A stretch of DNA of 64,000 nt from Massilia putida (GTDB taxonomy: Bacteria; Pseudomonadota; Gammaproteobacteria; Burkholderiales; Burkholderiaceae_D). The position numbers were made by a program, and so were the translations under genes. Shown here piece by piece: positions 46,588-55,332 of the stretch (positions are counted from its first letter, which is position 1; each line of letters opens with the position of its first letter). Under the pieces are notes generated by a model. The model was given only the letters and a program-made list of their open reading frames with translations, did no database searches and was not told where the DNA came from. The stretch lies in contig NZ_CP019038.1 of assembly GCF_001941825.1 (NCBI RefSeq), forward strand, positions 4,340,001-4,404,000, written 5' to 3'.

Positions 46588-48128
46588 CAGGTCTTCTTGC
46601 CGTTCCAGACGTCCATCATGTCGGGCGAGCCCTGCGAGCGGATGCCGTTGTCCTGCAGGACGGCCTCGGTCGCGTCGACCATCGCCTTGCGCGGCAGGAC
46701 CATCGTCTCGCCCAGGCGCTGGTCGAAGCGCAGCACGACGAGATCGTCCTTCAGGTCGCGCAGCAGGGTCACCAGGTGGCGCAGGCTGCGCACCGGTACG
46801 CCGTTGACGGATTCGACGACCGAGCCGAAACGGTTGCTGTAGCCGGCGACGAGCTTATGCGGGAAGAACGGCGAGCTGACGACGACGAGTTCCTCATGCT
46901 GCGCGTCCGGCTCGTCGCCGCGGCGCGTCACGAGCGGGCTGGCGTTGAAGCCGTACGCATTCTGCAGTTGCGCGTTGGCGGTGATGAACGACAGGTATTC
47001 GGCTGTGGCGCGCGAGAACACGATCGGGCCGTACACGAAGTACGACGGGTAGGCGCCGTCCAGCGGCGGGATCAAGAGGGGGCGCGGACCGCCCACGGGC
47101 ACCTGCACCTGCATGGTCTTGCCGGCGCGCACGATGGTCAGCGGCACCTTGCCGTCCTTCGCGACCTGCTGCACGCGGTACTGGAAACGCACGCGCAGGT
47201 TCGGCCCCAGTTTCACCATGCCCTGGTCGTCGATTGGATAGTCGCCGATGCGCGTGATGACGTCCCATTCCTTCAGCGGATACGCGGCATCGCTGCGGTA
47301 GGGACGGTGCACGACGACGCCGTCGACCGATTTGTCGAGCTTGAGGTATTGACGCAGGACCGGATTTTCCAGCGTCTGGATATCGTCCAGCAGCAGCGGC
47401 TTGCCGTCGTAGCGGCCGTCGGCCACGTCGCGCAGGAACAGTTCCACTTCCTCGTTCGGGATCACGTAGCCGATGTTCTGGGCGTTGGCAGCCCCCGAGA
47501 ACGCGAGGCCGACCATCTTGTCGCCGTCGATCACCGGGCCGCCGCTGTTGCCGGGGTTGATCGCCGCGTCGATCTGCACGCGCAGGCCCGCGCTGCCGTA
47601 ACCGTAAGGGACGAATTCGACGCGCGAGACGATGCCCTTCGTGACGGACAGCGACGTGCCGCCGAGCGGATAGCCATAGGCCATCACGGCGTCGCGCACG
47701 TCCGGCAGCACGCTCGCGCGCTTGACCGGACGGTGCTTGTCGAAGAACGATTCGTCGTCCAGTTTCAGCAGGGCCAGGTCGATGCCGCGCGCGATCGCGA
47801 CGACGGTGGCGCCGACCTTGTCGCCGTCCTGGCTGGCCTGCACCTCCACCTGGCTCGCGTAACCGACGACGTGGGCGTTGGTGAGAATGCGCTTGCCCTC
47901 GATGACGACGCCCGATCCGGTGATGTCCTGCGGCGTGGCCTTGGTCCAGGGCTTGAACGGGTCGGGGCGGCGCACGGTGCTGAAGATCTTGACCACGGAG
48001 TTCTCGACGGCCGGCGAGACGGGCGGCGCGGCAGTCGGCGGGGCGGTGGCCTGGCTGGCATCCTGGGCGTGGAGCGTGCAGCTGGCCAGCGCGATCGCGG
48101 CAGCCGCGGCAAGGCGGACGATCTTCAT
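46587..48128 (-). CDS. Periplasmic Deg-like trypsin-type serine protease with PDZ region
   Basis: A 513-residue S1C protease related to DegP and to the plant-type Deg proteins. The signal peptide ends at TLHA|QD. The catalytic triad is in LTNAHVVG (His), GIDLALLKLD (Asp) and INPGNSGGPV (Ser). A first PDZ-like region follows (VDGVVVHRPYRSDAAYPLKE), and a second ends the protein (VAGYSNRFGSVVESVNGVPV). It likely degrades or refolds envelope proteins. Met48 of the longest frame (48128) is the start: AGGGA is upstream and a signal peptide begins there. It overlaps the unknown exported protein by one base. Confidence 0.92.
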   Translation of the reverse strand: MKIVRLAAAAAIALASCTLHAQDASQATAPPTAAPPVSPAVENSVVKIFSTVRRPDPFKPWTKATPQDITGSGVVIEGKRILTNAHVVGYASQVEVQASQDGDKVGATVVAIARGIDLALLKLDDESFFDKHRPVKRASVLPDVRDAVMAYGYPLGGTSLSVTKGIVSRVEFVPYGYGSAGLRVQIDAAINPGNSGGPVIDGDKMVGLAFSGAANAQNIGYVIPNEEVELFLRDVADGRYDGKPLLLDDIQTLENPVLRQYLKLDKSVDGVVVHRPYRSDAAYPLKEWDVITRIGDYPIDDQGMVKLGPNLRVRFQYRVQQVAKDGKVPLTIVRAGKTMQVQVPVGGPRPLLIPPLDGAYPSYFVYGPIVFSRATAEYLSFITANAQLQNAYGFNASPLVTRRGDEPDAQHEELVVVSSPFFPHKLVAGYSNRFGSVVESVNGVPVRSLRHLVTLLRDLKDDLVVLRFDQRLGETMVLPRKAMVDATEAVLQDNGIRSQGSPDMMDVWNGKKT

Positions 48129-48483
48129 GAATTCCCTGTTCCGGTGTGCGAAATGTGACATGCAAGCGTTGCCGTCGCAATATACACGGTGCGTAACTGT
48201 AAAAATGCACGAATTCTCACGCGTAACCATCCCGTAATGTTGTGCATACATACGAGGGTGTCCGGCCACCCCGTCGCGGACACTCTGCGGACAGTCGCGG
48301 ACACCGGAAATGCCCGCAACCCCGCCAGATCCGCGGCCTCATCCATGGCATGAAGATTGCCTATTCAAAACGTCAACTTGCTGCTAAGGTGTTTTCGCTT
48401 TCGCACCGGAGCAGTCAACAAGAACGAGCCGCCCGCGACCCGGGCCGCTGTCAAAAAAATGTTGTGTGATTTCAGGAGACCCC
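48129..48483. promoter_or_regulatory. Divergent control region of the Deg-like protease and the TldD cluster
   Basis: A 355-bp gap with no convincing gene; the 75-codon plus-strand frame in it has no family features. The heptamer GCGGACA occurs three times on the same face of the helix (48276, 48287, 48297; 11- and 10-bp steps), with an inverted TGTCCG at 48259-48264. These look like binding sites for a regulator. The part near 48130-48240 is AT-rich, including TATATT on the minus strand. I cannot name definite -35/-10 pairs. Confidence 0.5.
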
Positions 48484-50121
48484 ATGGAACGCCGTACCTT
48501 CCTTAAAATCGGAGCCGGCACCGCCGGCGCCATGCTGGTGCCCGTGTTCGGCAACGCCATCGCCGCCGAGGAGATGCTGACCTCGATGCCCGTCGCGGCC
48601 AAGAAGGCGCTGGCCGATACCGCGCTGAATGCCGCCACCAAGGCCGGCGCGAGCTACTGCGACGTGCGCATCGGCCGCTACCTCAACCAGTACATCATCA
48701 CCCGCGACCTGAACGTCGAGAACGTGACGAACACGGAATCGGCCGGCGTCGGCGTGCGCGTGCTGTGCAATGGCGCATACGGCTTCGCCGCCACCAACGA
48801 CCTGACGCCGGACGGCATCGCGGGCGCGGCGCGCCAGGCGGTGGCGATCGCGAAGGCGAACGCGCGGCTGCAGTCCGAACCGGTGCGTCTCGCACCCGTC
48901 AAGGGCGTGGGCGAGGTGGCGTGGGCGACCCCGATCGTCAAGGACTGGCGCACGGTGCCCATCAAGGACAAGGCCGAATTGCTGATCGCGGCGAACAAGG
49001 CGGGTATGGACGCCGGCGCCAGCTTCATGCAGTCGATGCTGTTCCAGGTCCAGCAACAGAAATATTTCGCGTCCACCGACGGCTCGTACATCGATCAGGA
49101 CATCCAGCGCCTGTGGGCGCCGTTCTCCGCGACGGCGGTCGACAAGGCCAGCGGCAAGTTCCGTTCGCGGAACGGCCTGTCGGCGCCCGTCGGCATGGGC
49201 TATGAATACCTCGACGCCAGGCCCGAACACAAGATCAAGGCGGCCGGCGGCGTCGCCACGCTGTACACGAAGTCCTACGACATCATCGAGGACGCGCGCG
49301 CCGCGGGCCGCGACGCCAAGCGCAAGTTGACGGCGAAGTCGGTCACGCCGGGCAAGTACGACCTGATGCTGTCGCCCGAACACCTGTACCTGACGATCCA
49401 CGAATCCGTCGGCCATCCGACCGAGCTCGATCGCGTGCTGGGCTACGAGGCCAACTACGCCGGCACGAGCTTCGCCACGCTCGATAAATGGGAATCGAAG
49501 AAGTTCAACTACGGCTCGCCCCACGTGAACATCGTCGCCGACAAGACGACGCCAGGCTCGCTGGGCAATGTGGGCTACGACGACGAAGGCGTCAAGACGA
49601 AGCGCTGGGACCTCATCAAGGACGGCATCCTCGTCAGCTACCAGGCCACGCGCGACCAGGCCCACATCATCGGCAAGGAAGAGTCGGACGGCTGCTCGTA
49701 CGCGGACAGCTGGAGCAACGTGCAGTTCCAGCGCATGCCGAACGTGTCGCTGCAGGCCGGTAAGAAGAAGCTCACGCCGGACGAGATGGTCAAGGACATC
49801 AAGAAGGGTATCTACATCGTGGGCGAGGGCTCGTTCTCGATCGACCAGCAGCGCTACAACTTCCAGTTCGGCGGCCAGCTGTTCTACGAGATCAAGGATG
49901 GCAAGATCGGCCAGATGCTGGAAGACGTGGCGTACCAGTCGAATACGCAGGACTTCTGGAATGCCTGCACGGCGGTGTGCGATGAGCGCGACTGGCGCAT
50001 GGGCGGCTCCTTCTTCGACGGAAAAGGGCAGCCTCCGCAGATCAGCATCGTGTCGCACGGGTCGTCGACCACGCGCTTCAACGGCATCAACGTCATCAAC
50101 ACCGCCCGCAAGATCGGCTAA
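48484..50121 (+). CDS. TldD-type metallopeptidase subunit with Tat signal, copy 1
   Basis: A 545-residue TldD homologue, about 60 residues longer than E. coli TldD. TldD and TldE form a zinc protease that trims unfolded or ribosomal peptides. The catalytic HExxxH is His306-Glu-Ser-Val-Gly-His311. The conserved GYEANYAGTSF and GxxGYDDEG segments follow. The N-terminus MERRTFLKIGAGTAGAMLVP has the twin-arginine motif RRTFLK, a hydrophobic core and an AIAAE cleavage region, so export by Tat is expected. This is unusual because TldD is normally cytosolic. AGGAGA sets the ATG. The matching TldE follows after 18 nt, and a near-identical pair lies just downstream. Confidence 0.93.
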   Translation: MERRTFLKIGAGTAGAMLVPVFGNAIAAEEMLTSMPVAAKKALADTALNAATKAGASYCDVRIGRYLNQYIITRDLNVENVTNTESAGVGVRVLCNGAYGFAATNDLTPDGIAGAARQAVAIAKANARLQSEPVRLAPVKGVGEVAWATPIVKDWRTVPIKDKAELLIAANKAGMDAGASFMQSMLFQVQQQKYFASTDGSYIDQDIQRLWAPFSATAVDKASGKFRSRNGLSAPVGMGYEYLDARPEHKIKAAGGVATLYTKSYDIIEDARAAGRDAKRKLTAKSVTPGKYDLMLSPEHLYLTIHESVGHPTELDRVLGYEANYAGTSFATLDKWESKKFNYGSPHVNIVADKTTPGSLGNVGYDDEGVKTKRWDLIKDGILVSYQATRDQAHIIGKEESDGCSYADSWSNVQFQRMPNVSLQAGKKKLTPDEMVKDIKKGIYIVGEGSFSIDQQRYNFQFGGQLFYEIKDGKIGQMLEDVAYQSNTQDFWNACTAVCDERDWRMGGSFFDGKGQPPQISIVSHGSSTTRFNGINVINTARKIG

Positions 50122-50139
50122 GGCAGGAGACCCCAAACC

Positions 50140-51477
50140 ATGACCATCCTGACCCAGGAACAAACCAAACACATTTGCGACCGCGTCCTGTCCTTCTCGA
50201 AGGCGGACGAATGCATCGTCACCGTCAGCGGCAGCCGCAACGGCAACATCCGCTTCGCGCGCAACCAGGTCTCCACCGCCGGCCTCGCGGACGACACCAA
50301 CATCGCCGTGACGGTCGCTTTCGGCAAGCGCCAGGGCACCGCCACCATCAACGAGTTCGACGACAAGTCGCTGGAAAAAGTCGTGCGCCGCGCCGAGGAC
50401 CTGGCGCGCCTGGCGCCGGAAAATCCCGAATTCATGCCGGCCGTCGGCAAGCAGGACTACAAGGCGTCGCAGACGTTCAATGCGAAGACGGCCGCCATCG
50501 ATCCGGAATTCCGCGCGCAGACCGCCGCCTATGCGATCGAAGCCTGCAAGAAGAACAAGCTCGTGGCCGCCGGCTTCTTCACGGACGGCACCAACTTCTC
50601 CAGCGTGGCCAACTCGAACGGCGTGTACGGCCACCAGGACCAGACGAGCCTCGACTTCACCTGCACCGTGCGCACGGAAGACGGCCGCGGCTCCGGCTGG
50701 GTCAAGCGCTCGGCCTCGGACGCGAACAAATTCGACGCGCGCGAAGCGGCCGACGTGGCCATCGAAAAGGCGCTGCGTTCCGTCGACGCGAAAGCGCTGG
50801 AGCCGGGCCGCTACACCGTGATCCTGGAACCGGCCGCCACGTCCGAGCTGCTCGGCTACATGCTGTTCGGCTTCGACGCGCGCCAGACCGACGAAGGCCG
50901 CAGCTTCCTGTCGAAGAAGGGCGGCGCCTCGCGCCTGGGCGACAAGCTGTTCGACCAGCAGGTCAATATCTGGGCCGACCCGTGGAACCCGGACGTGCCC
51001 GTGCTGCCGTGGGATACCGAGAACCTCATCGCGCGCAAGCGCATGGACCTGATCAAGGACGGCAAGGTCAACGCGCTGAACTACTCGCAGTACTGGGCCA
51101 AGAAGAAGGGCGTGCAGGCCACGGCCACGCCGGGCAACATCATCATGGCCGGCACGGACAAGTCGACGGCGGCGCTGATCGCGAATACCAAGAAGGGCGT
51201 GCTCGTGACCCGCACATGGTACATCCGCATGGTCGACCCGCAGTCGGTGCTGCTGACGGGCCTCACGCGCGACGGCACGTTCTACATCGAGAACGGCAAG
51301 ATCAAGTACCCGATCAAGAACTTCCGTTTCAACGAAAGCCCCGTCACGATGCTCAACAACATCGAGGAGATCGGCAAGCCGGTCGTCATCGGTGGCGACG
51401 AGGTGCCGTTCCAGATGCTGATTCCGCCGATGAAGGTGCGCGACTTCAACTTCACGTCGTTGTCGGACGCTGTCTGA
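50140..51477 (+). CDS. TldE/PmbA subunit, copy 1
   Basis: A 445-residue TldE (PmbA) homologue, close to the E. coli length. It is the non-catalytic partner of TldD: the HExxxH motif is absent and the conserved domain order is kept (RNGNIRFARNQVSTAG near residue 32, GRYTVILEPAATSE near 225, and LTGLTRDGTFYIENGKIKYP near the end). No signal peptide is present, in contrast to its TldD partner. If the pair is exported it would have to travel as a folded complex on TldD's Tat signal. AGGAGA precedes the ATG. The gene is 18 nt after tldD copy 1. Confidence 0.92.
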   Translation: MTILTQEQTKHICDRVLSFSKADECIVTVSGSRNGNIRFARNQVSTAGLADDTNIAVTVAFGKRQGTATINEFDDKSLEKVVRRAEDLARLAPENPEFMPAVGKQDYKASQTFNAKTAAIDPEFRAQTAAYAIEACKKNKLVAAGFFTDGTNFSSVANSNGVYGHQDQTSLDFTCTVRTEDGRGSGWVKRSASDANKFDAREAADVAIEKALRSVDAKALEPGRYTVILEPAATSELLGYMLFGFDARQTDEGRSFLSKKGGASRLGDKLFDQQVNIWADPWNPDVPVLPWDTENLIARKRMDLIKDGKVNALNYSQYWAKKKGVQATATPGNIIMAGTDKSTAALIANTKKGVLVTRTWYIRMVDPQSVLLTGLTRDGTFYIENGKIKYPIKNFRFNESPVTMLNNIEEIGKPVVIGGDEVPFQMLIPPMKVRDFNFTSLSDAV

Positions 51478-51496
51478 ACGGCCGCAACGTTTGATA

Positions 51497-51643
51497 CGTC
51501 ATCCCCGCGCACGCGGGGGTCATGCTGAGTGTGTAGAAGCAGTGAACTCCGCCTATTCGCAAACGCAGTATGGGGGGAATAGTGCCGGGGCACTATTCCC
51601 GCTTTCGCGGGAAGTCATGTTCGGCAGTGCCGGGAATGACGGG
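51497..51643. repeat. Dispersed palindromic repeat, copy 5 (between the two TldD/TldE pairs)
   Basis: A 147-bp element with CGTCATCCCCGCGCACGCGG and GTCATGCTGAGTG on the left, and CGCAGTATGG, an AATAGTGCCGGGGCACTATT palindrome, CCCGCTTTCGCGGGAAGTC and TTCGGCAGTGCCGGGAATGA on the right. It sits exactly at the boundary of the duplicated gene pairs. The remaining 218-bp gap holds nothing else apart from the GGAG site for the next gene. Confidence 0.82.
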
Positions 51644-51695
51644 TTAAGGCAGCGTTGATGAAATCGTGCCGTGGCATGCGGCACTTGGAGAAATA

Positions 51696-53333
51696 ATGGA
51701 ACGCCGTACCTTCCTCAAAATCGGAGCCGGCACGGCCGGCACCCTGCTGGTCCCCGTGTTCGGCAATGCGATCGCCGCCGAGGAACTGCTCAACCCCCTG
51801 GCCTCAAGCTTCAAGAAATCGCTGGCCGACACCGCGATGGACGCGGCGAAGAAAGCCGGCGCCTCCTACTGCGACGTGCGCATCGGCCGCTACCTGAACC
51901 AATTCATCACCACGCGCGACCTGAACGTCGAGAGCGTGACGAATACCGAATCGACGGGCGTCGGCGTGCGCGTGATCGCGGCCGGTGCGTACGGCTTCGC
52001 CGCTACGAATACCTTGAGCCCGGACGCCGTCGCCGGCGCCGCGCGCCAGGCCGTGGCCATCGCGAAGGCGAACGCGAAGCTGCAGACGGAACCCGTGCAG
52101 CTCGCACCCGCGAAGGGCGTGGGCGAAGTATCCTGGGCCACGCCGATCAAACGCGACTGGCGCACCGTGCCCGTCAAGGACAAGGCCGACATGCTGATCG
52201 CCGCGAACAAGGCGGGCCTCGCGGCCGGCGCCAGCTTCATGACGGCGAACCTGTTCCAGGTGAACCAGCAAAAGTATTTCGCGTCGACGGACGGCTCGTA
52301 CATCGACCAGGACATCCACCGGTTGTGGGCGCCGATCAACGCGACGGCCGTCGACAAGGCGAGCGGCAAATTCCGTTCGCGTGCGGGGCTGGCACCGCCC
52401 GTGGGCATGGGCTACGAATGGTTCGACGTGAAGCCCGAACATAAAATCCGCGCGGCTGGCGGCGTGACCACGTTGTACAAGGGTGGCTACGACATCGTCG
52501 AGGAAGCACGGAACGCGGGCCGCCAGGCGCGCGAAAAGCTCACGGCACGCACCGTCGACCCGGGCAAGTACGATCTCGTGCTGGCGCCGGAAAACCTGTT
52601 CCTGACGATCCACGAATCCGTCGGCCACCCGACGGAGCTGGACCGCGTGCTGGGCTACGAGGCCAACTACGCCGGCACGAGCTTCTGCACGCTGGATAAA
52701 TGGGAGTCCCGACAATTCAACTTCGGTTCGAAGATCGTCAACTTCGTCGGCGAGAAAACGACACAAGGTTCGCTCGGCGCCGTCGGCTACGACGACGAAG
52801 GCGTGCCGGCGAAGCGCTGGGACATCATCAAGGACGGCATCCTCGTCAACTACCAGGCCACGCGCGACCAGGCCCACATCATCGGCGAACAGGAATCGCA
52901 TGGCTGCTCGTACGCGGACAGCTGGAGCAAGGTGCAGTTCCAGCGCATGCCGAACGTGTCGCTCGTCGCCGGCAAGAACCGGCTCACGCCGGACGAGATG
53001 GTCAAGGACGTCAAGAAGGGCATCTACATCCTCGGCCGCGGCTCGTACTCGATCGACCAGCAGCGCTACAACTTCCAGTTCGGCGGCCAGCTGTATTTCG
53101 AGATCCGCGACGGCAAGATCGGCCAGATGCTGGAAGACGTGGCCTACCAGTCGAATACGCAGGACTTCTGGAATGCCTGCACGGCCATCTGCGATGAACG
53201 CGACTGGCGCATGAGCGGCTCCTTCTTCGACGGCAAGGGGCAGCCGAGCCAGGTCAGCGCCGTCTCGCACGGCACGGCGACCACGCGCTTCAACGGCATC
53301 AACGTGATCAACACCGGCCGCAAGATCGGCTGA
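51696..53333 (+). CDS. TldD-type metallopeptidase subunit with Tat signal, copy 2
   Basis: A second 545-residue TldD, collinear and very similar along its whole length to copy 1, with HExxxH again at His306-His311 (HESVGH). The twin-arginine signal is almost identical (MERRTFLKIGAGTAGTLLVP), so the two diverged from one exported ancestor. Differences are spread over the protein rather than clustered, for example ANLFQVNQQ against SMLFQVQQQ. GGAG lies 5 nt before the ATG; a GTG 10 codons upstream is rejected because it would hide the Tat motif. The matching TldE follows after 10 nt and the MoxR module follows that. Confidence 0.93.
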   Translation: MERRTFLKIGAGTAGTLLVPVFGNAIAAEELLNPLASSFKKSLADTAMDAAKKAGASYCDVRIGRYLNQFITTRDLNVESVTNTESTGVGVRVIAAGAYGFAATNTLSPDAVAGAARQAVAIAKANAKLQTEPVQLAPAKGVGEVSWATPIKRDWRTVPVKDKADMLIAANKAGLAAGASFMTANLFQVNQQKYFASTDGSYIDQDIHRLWAPINATAVDKASGKFRSRAGLAPPVGMGYEWFDVKPEHKIRAAGGVTTLYKGGYDIVEEARNAGRQAREKLTARTVDPGKYDLVLAPENLFLTIHESVGHPTELDRVLGYEANYAGTSFCTLDKWESRQFNFGSKIVNFVGEKTTQGSLGAVGYDDEGVPAKRWDIIKDGILVNYQATRDQAHIIGEQESHGCSYADSWSKVQFQRMPNVSLVAGKNRLTPDEMVKDVKKGIYILGRGSYSIDQQRYNFQFGGQLYFEIRDGKIGQMLEDVAYQSNTQDFWNACTAICDERDWRMSGSFFDGKGQPSQVSAVSHGTATTRFNGINVINTGRKIG

Positions 53334-53343
53334 AGGAGACAGC

Positions 53344-54681
53344 ATGAAGCAGTTGAATGCAGAGGAAGCGAAACAGATCTGCGACCGCGTGCTGGGCATG
53401 GCCAAGGCCGACGAGTGCAGCGTCACACTGTCCGGCAGCCGCAACGGCAATATCCGCTTTGCGCGCAACAGCGTGTCGACGGCGGGGCTGAACGAGGACC
53501 GCAGCCTCGTCGTCACCGTCGCCTACGGCAAGCGCCAGGGCACCGCGACCGTCAACGAATTCGACGATAAATCGCTGGAGCGGACCGTGCGCCGCGCCGA
53601 GGACATCGCGCGCCTGGCGCCCGAGAATCCGGAATACGTGCCCATGCCGGCCAGGCAGGATTTCAAGGCCAGCGCCGAATACGTCGCGGCGACGGCCGCC
53701 ATCGATCCGGACTACCGCGCGGAAGTCGCAGCGCACGCGATCACCGAAGGCCGCAAACGGAAACTCGTCACGGCCGGCTTCTTCACCGATTCGACGGGCT
53801 TCCAGACCATCGCGAATTCGAAGGGCGTGTTCGGCCACCGCGAATACACCGGCCTGAACTTCACCTGCACGGCGCGCACGGAAGATGGCCGCGGCTCCGG
53901 CTGGGTCACGCGCGCGGCCGTCGATGCGCAGCGGTTCGATGCGCGCGAGGCGGTCGACGTCGCGATCGAAAAGGCGCTGCGTTCCGTCGATGCGAAAGCC
54001 ATCGAGCCGGGACGCTACACGGTGATCCTGGAACCGGCGGCGACTTCGGAAATCGTCGGGCGCATGGTGAACGCGTTCGGCGCGCGCCAGGCCGACGAGG
54101 GCCGCAGCTTCCTCGCGAAAAAGGGCGGCGGCAACCGGCTGGGCGAAAAGCTGTTCGATGAACAGGTGAACATCTGGACCGACCCGTGGGACAAGGACGT
54201 ACCCGTCAGCCCGTGGGACACGCAGGCCATGCTGGCGCGCCGGCGCACGGACCTCGTCAAGAACGGCAAGGTGGCGTCGCTCGATTACTCCCGCTTCTGG
54301 GCGCAGAAGAACGGCGTGCCGCCGACGGCGCGTCCCGGCAATTTCATCATGGCGGGCGGCACGCAATCGCTGGAGGAGCTGATCGCGGGCACGAAGAAGG
54401 GCGTGATCGTCACGCGCACGTGGTACATCCGCATGGTCGATCCGCAATCGCTGCTGCTGACGGGCCTCACGCGCGACGGCACGTTCTACGTCGAGAACGG
54501 CAAGATCAAATACCCGGTCAAGAACTTCCGCTTCAACGAGAGCCCCGTCACGATGCTCAACAACGTCGATGGGCTGGGCAAGCCGGTCGTCATCGGAGGT
54601 GAGGAGGTGCCGTACCAGATGGTGATTCCGCCGATGCGCATCCGCGACTTCAATTTCACGTCGCTGTCGGATGCGGTGTGA
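53344..54681 (+). CDS. TldE/PmbA subunit, copy 2
   Basis: A second 445-residue TldE/PmbA partner, clearly paralogous to copy 1 (RNGNIRFARNSVSTAG, GRYTVILEPAATSE, LTGLTRDGTFYVENGKIKYP). No HExxxH and no signal peptide. GAAGGAGACAGC is a strong ribosome binding site. It ends 15 nt before the DUF4159 gene, which links the peptidase pair to the MoxR/DUF58 module. Whether each TldE pairs only with its neighbouring TldD or the two copies mix cannot be told from sequence. Confidence 0.92.
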   Translation: MKQLNAEEAKQICDRVLGMAKADECSVTLSGSRNGNIRFARNSVSTAGLNEDRSLVVTVAYGKRQGTATVNEFDDKSLERTVRRAEDIARLAPENPEYVPMPARQDFKASAEYVAATAAIDPDYRAEVAAHAITEGRKRKLVTAGFFTDSTGFQTIANSKGVFGHREYTGLNFTCTARTEDGRGSGWVTRAAVDAQRFDAREAVDVAIEKALRSVDAKAIEPGRYTVILEPAATSEIVGRMVNAFGARQADEGRSFLAKKGGGNRLGEKLFDEQVNIWTDPWDKDVPVSPWDTQAMLARRRTDLVKNGKVASLDYSRFWAQKNGVPPTARPGNFIMAGGTQSLEELIAGTKKGVIVTRTWYIRMVDPQSLLLTGLTRDGTFYVENGKIKYPVKNFRFNESPVTMLNNVDGLGKPVVIGGEEVPYQMVIPPMRIRDFNFTSLSDAV

Positions 54682-54696
54682 GCACGATGGCGTCGC

Positions 54697-55317
54697 ATGG
54701 CTAACTTCGATTTCTACTTCACGCGGCTGACGTACGAGTCCGGCGACTGGGACGTGGACCAGCGCATGCCCAGCAATGTCCTGAACTCGCTCGTCGAGTA
54801 CACGACCTTGCGGGTGGATACGGCCGAGCGCATCGTCACGCTGTCGGACCCGAAGATGCTGGAGGCGCCGTTCTGCTACCTGGCCGGACACAAGCTCGTG
54901 CAATTCACACCGAGCGAGCGGCGCAACTTCGAGCGCTACGTGAAGGGCGGCGGCTTCGTGTTCGTGGACGACTGCAACCACGACATCGACGGCCTGTTCG
55001 CCAAATCGTTCGAGGCCGAGATGGCGCGCATCTTCGGCCCCAAGGCGCTGCACAAGATCCCGAACAATCACCGCCTCTATTCCAGCTTCTTTCATTTCGA
55101 CGGACCGCCCAATACCGCGGTGGAGTTGAACGGCTGGGGCGACGATCTCGTGCACGAATACCTGCGCGCCATCGAAGTGAACGGCCGCATCGGCGTGCTG
55201 TATTCGAACAAGGATTACGGCTGCGAGTGGGATTACGACTTCCGCAACAAGCGCTGGCTGGCGGTCGACAACACGCGGTTTGCGGTGAACATCATTCAAT
55301 ACGCGTTGGGCGCATAG
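54697..55317 (+). CDS. DUF4159 protein
   Basis: A 206-residue DUF4159 protein (FDFYFTRLTYESGDWDVD start, EYTTLRVD, RYVKGGGFVFVDDCNHDID, FSSFFHFDG-like segment YSSFFHFDG). The fold is thought to resemble glutamine-amidotransferase/ThuA-like domains, but no catalytic role is established. It has no signal peptide here. In other proteobacteria this domain is often joined to a BatA-type membrane domain; here the BatA-like protein is a separate gene two positions on. It lies 15 nt from genes on both sides, with no strong ribosome binding site of its own. Confidence 0.88.
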   Translation: MANFDFYFTRLTYESGDWDVDQRMPSNVLNSLVEYTTLRVDTAERIVTLSDPKMLEAPFCYLAGHKLVQFTPSERRNFERYVKGGGFVFVDDCNHDIDGLFAKSFEAEMARIFGPKALHKIPNNHRLYSSFFHFDGPPNTAVELNGWGDDLVHEYLRAIEVNGRIGVLYSNKDYGCEWDYDFRNKRWLAVDNTRFAVNIIQYALGA

Positions 55318-55332
55318 AAAAGGAGTAAAGAG

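Noticed and set aside
48242..48469. 75-codon plus-strand frame before tldD copy 1
   Set aside because: No ribosome binding site, no homologous features, and it covers the phased heptamers of the control region.
52611..52628. Possible programmed fusion between the TldD copies
   Set aside because: Both copies are complete with their own starts and stops, so there is no chimera.
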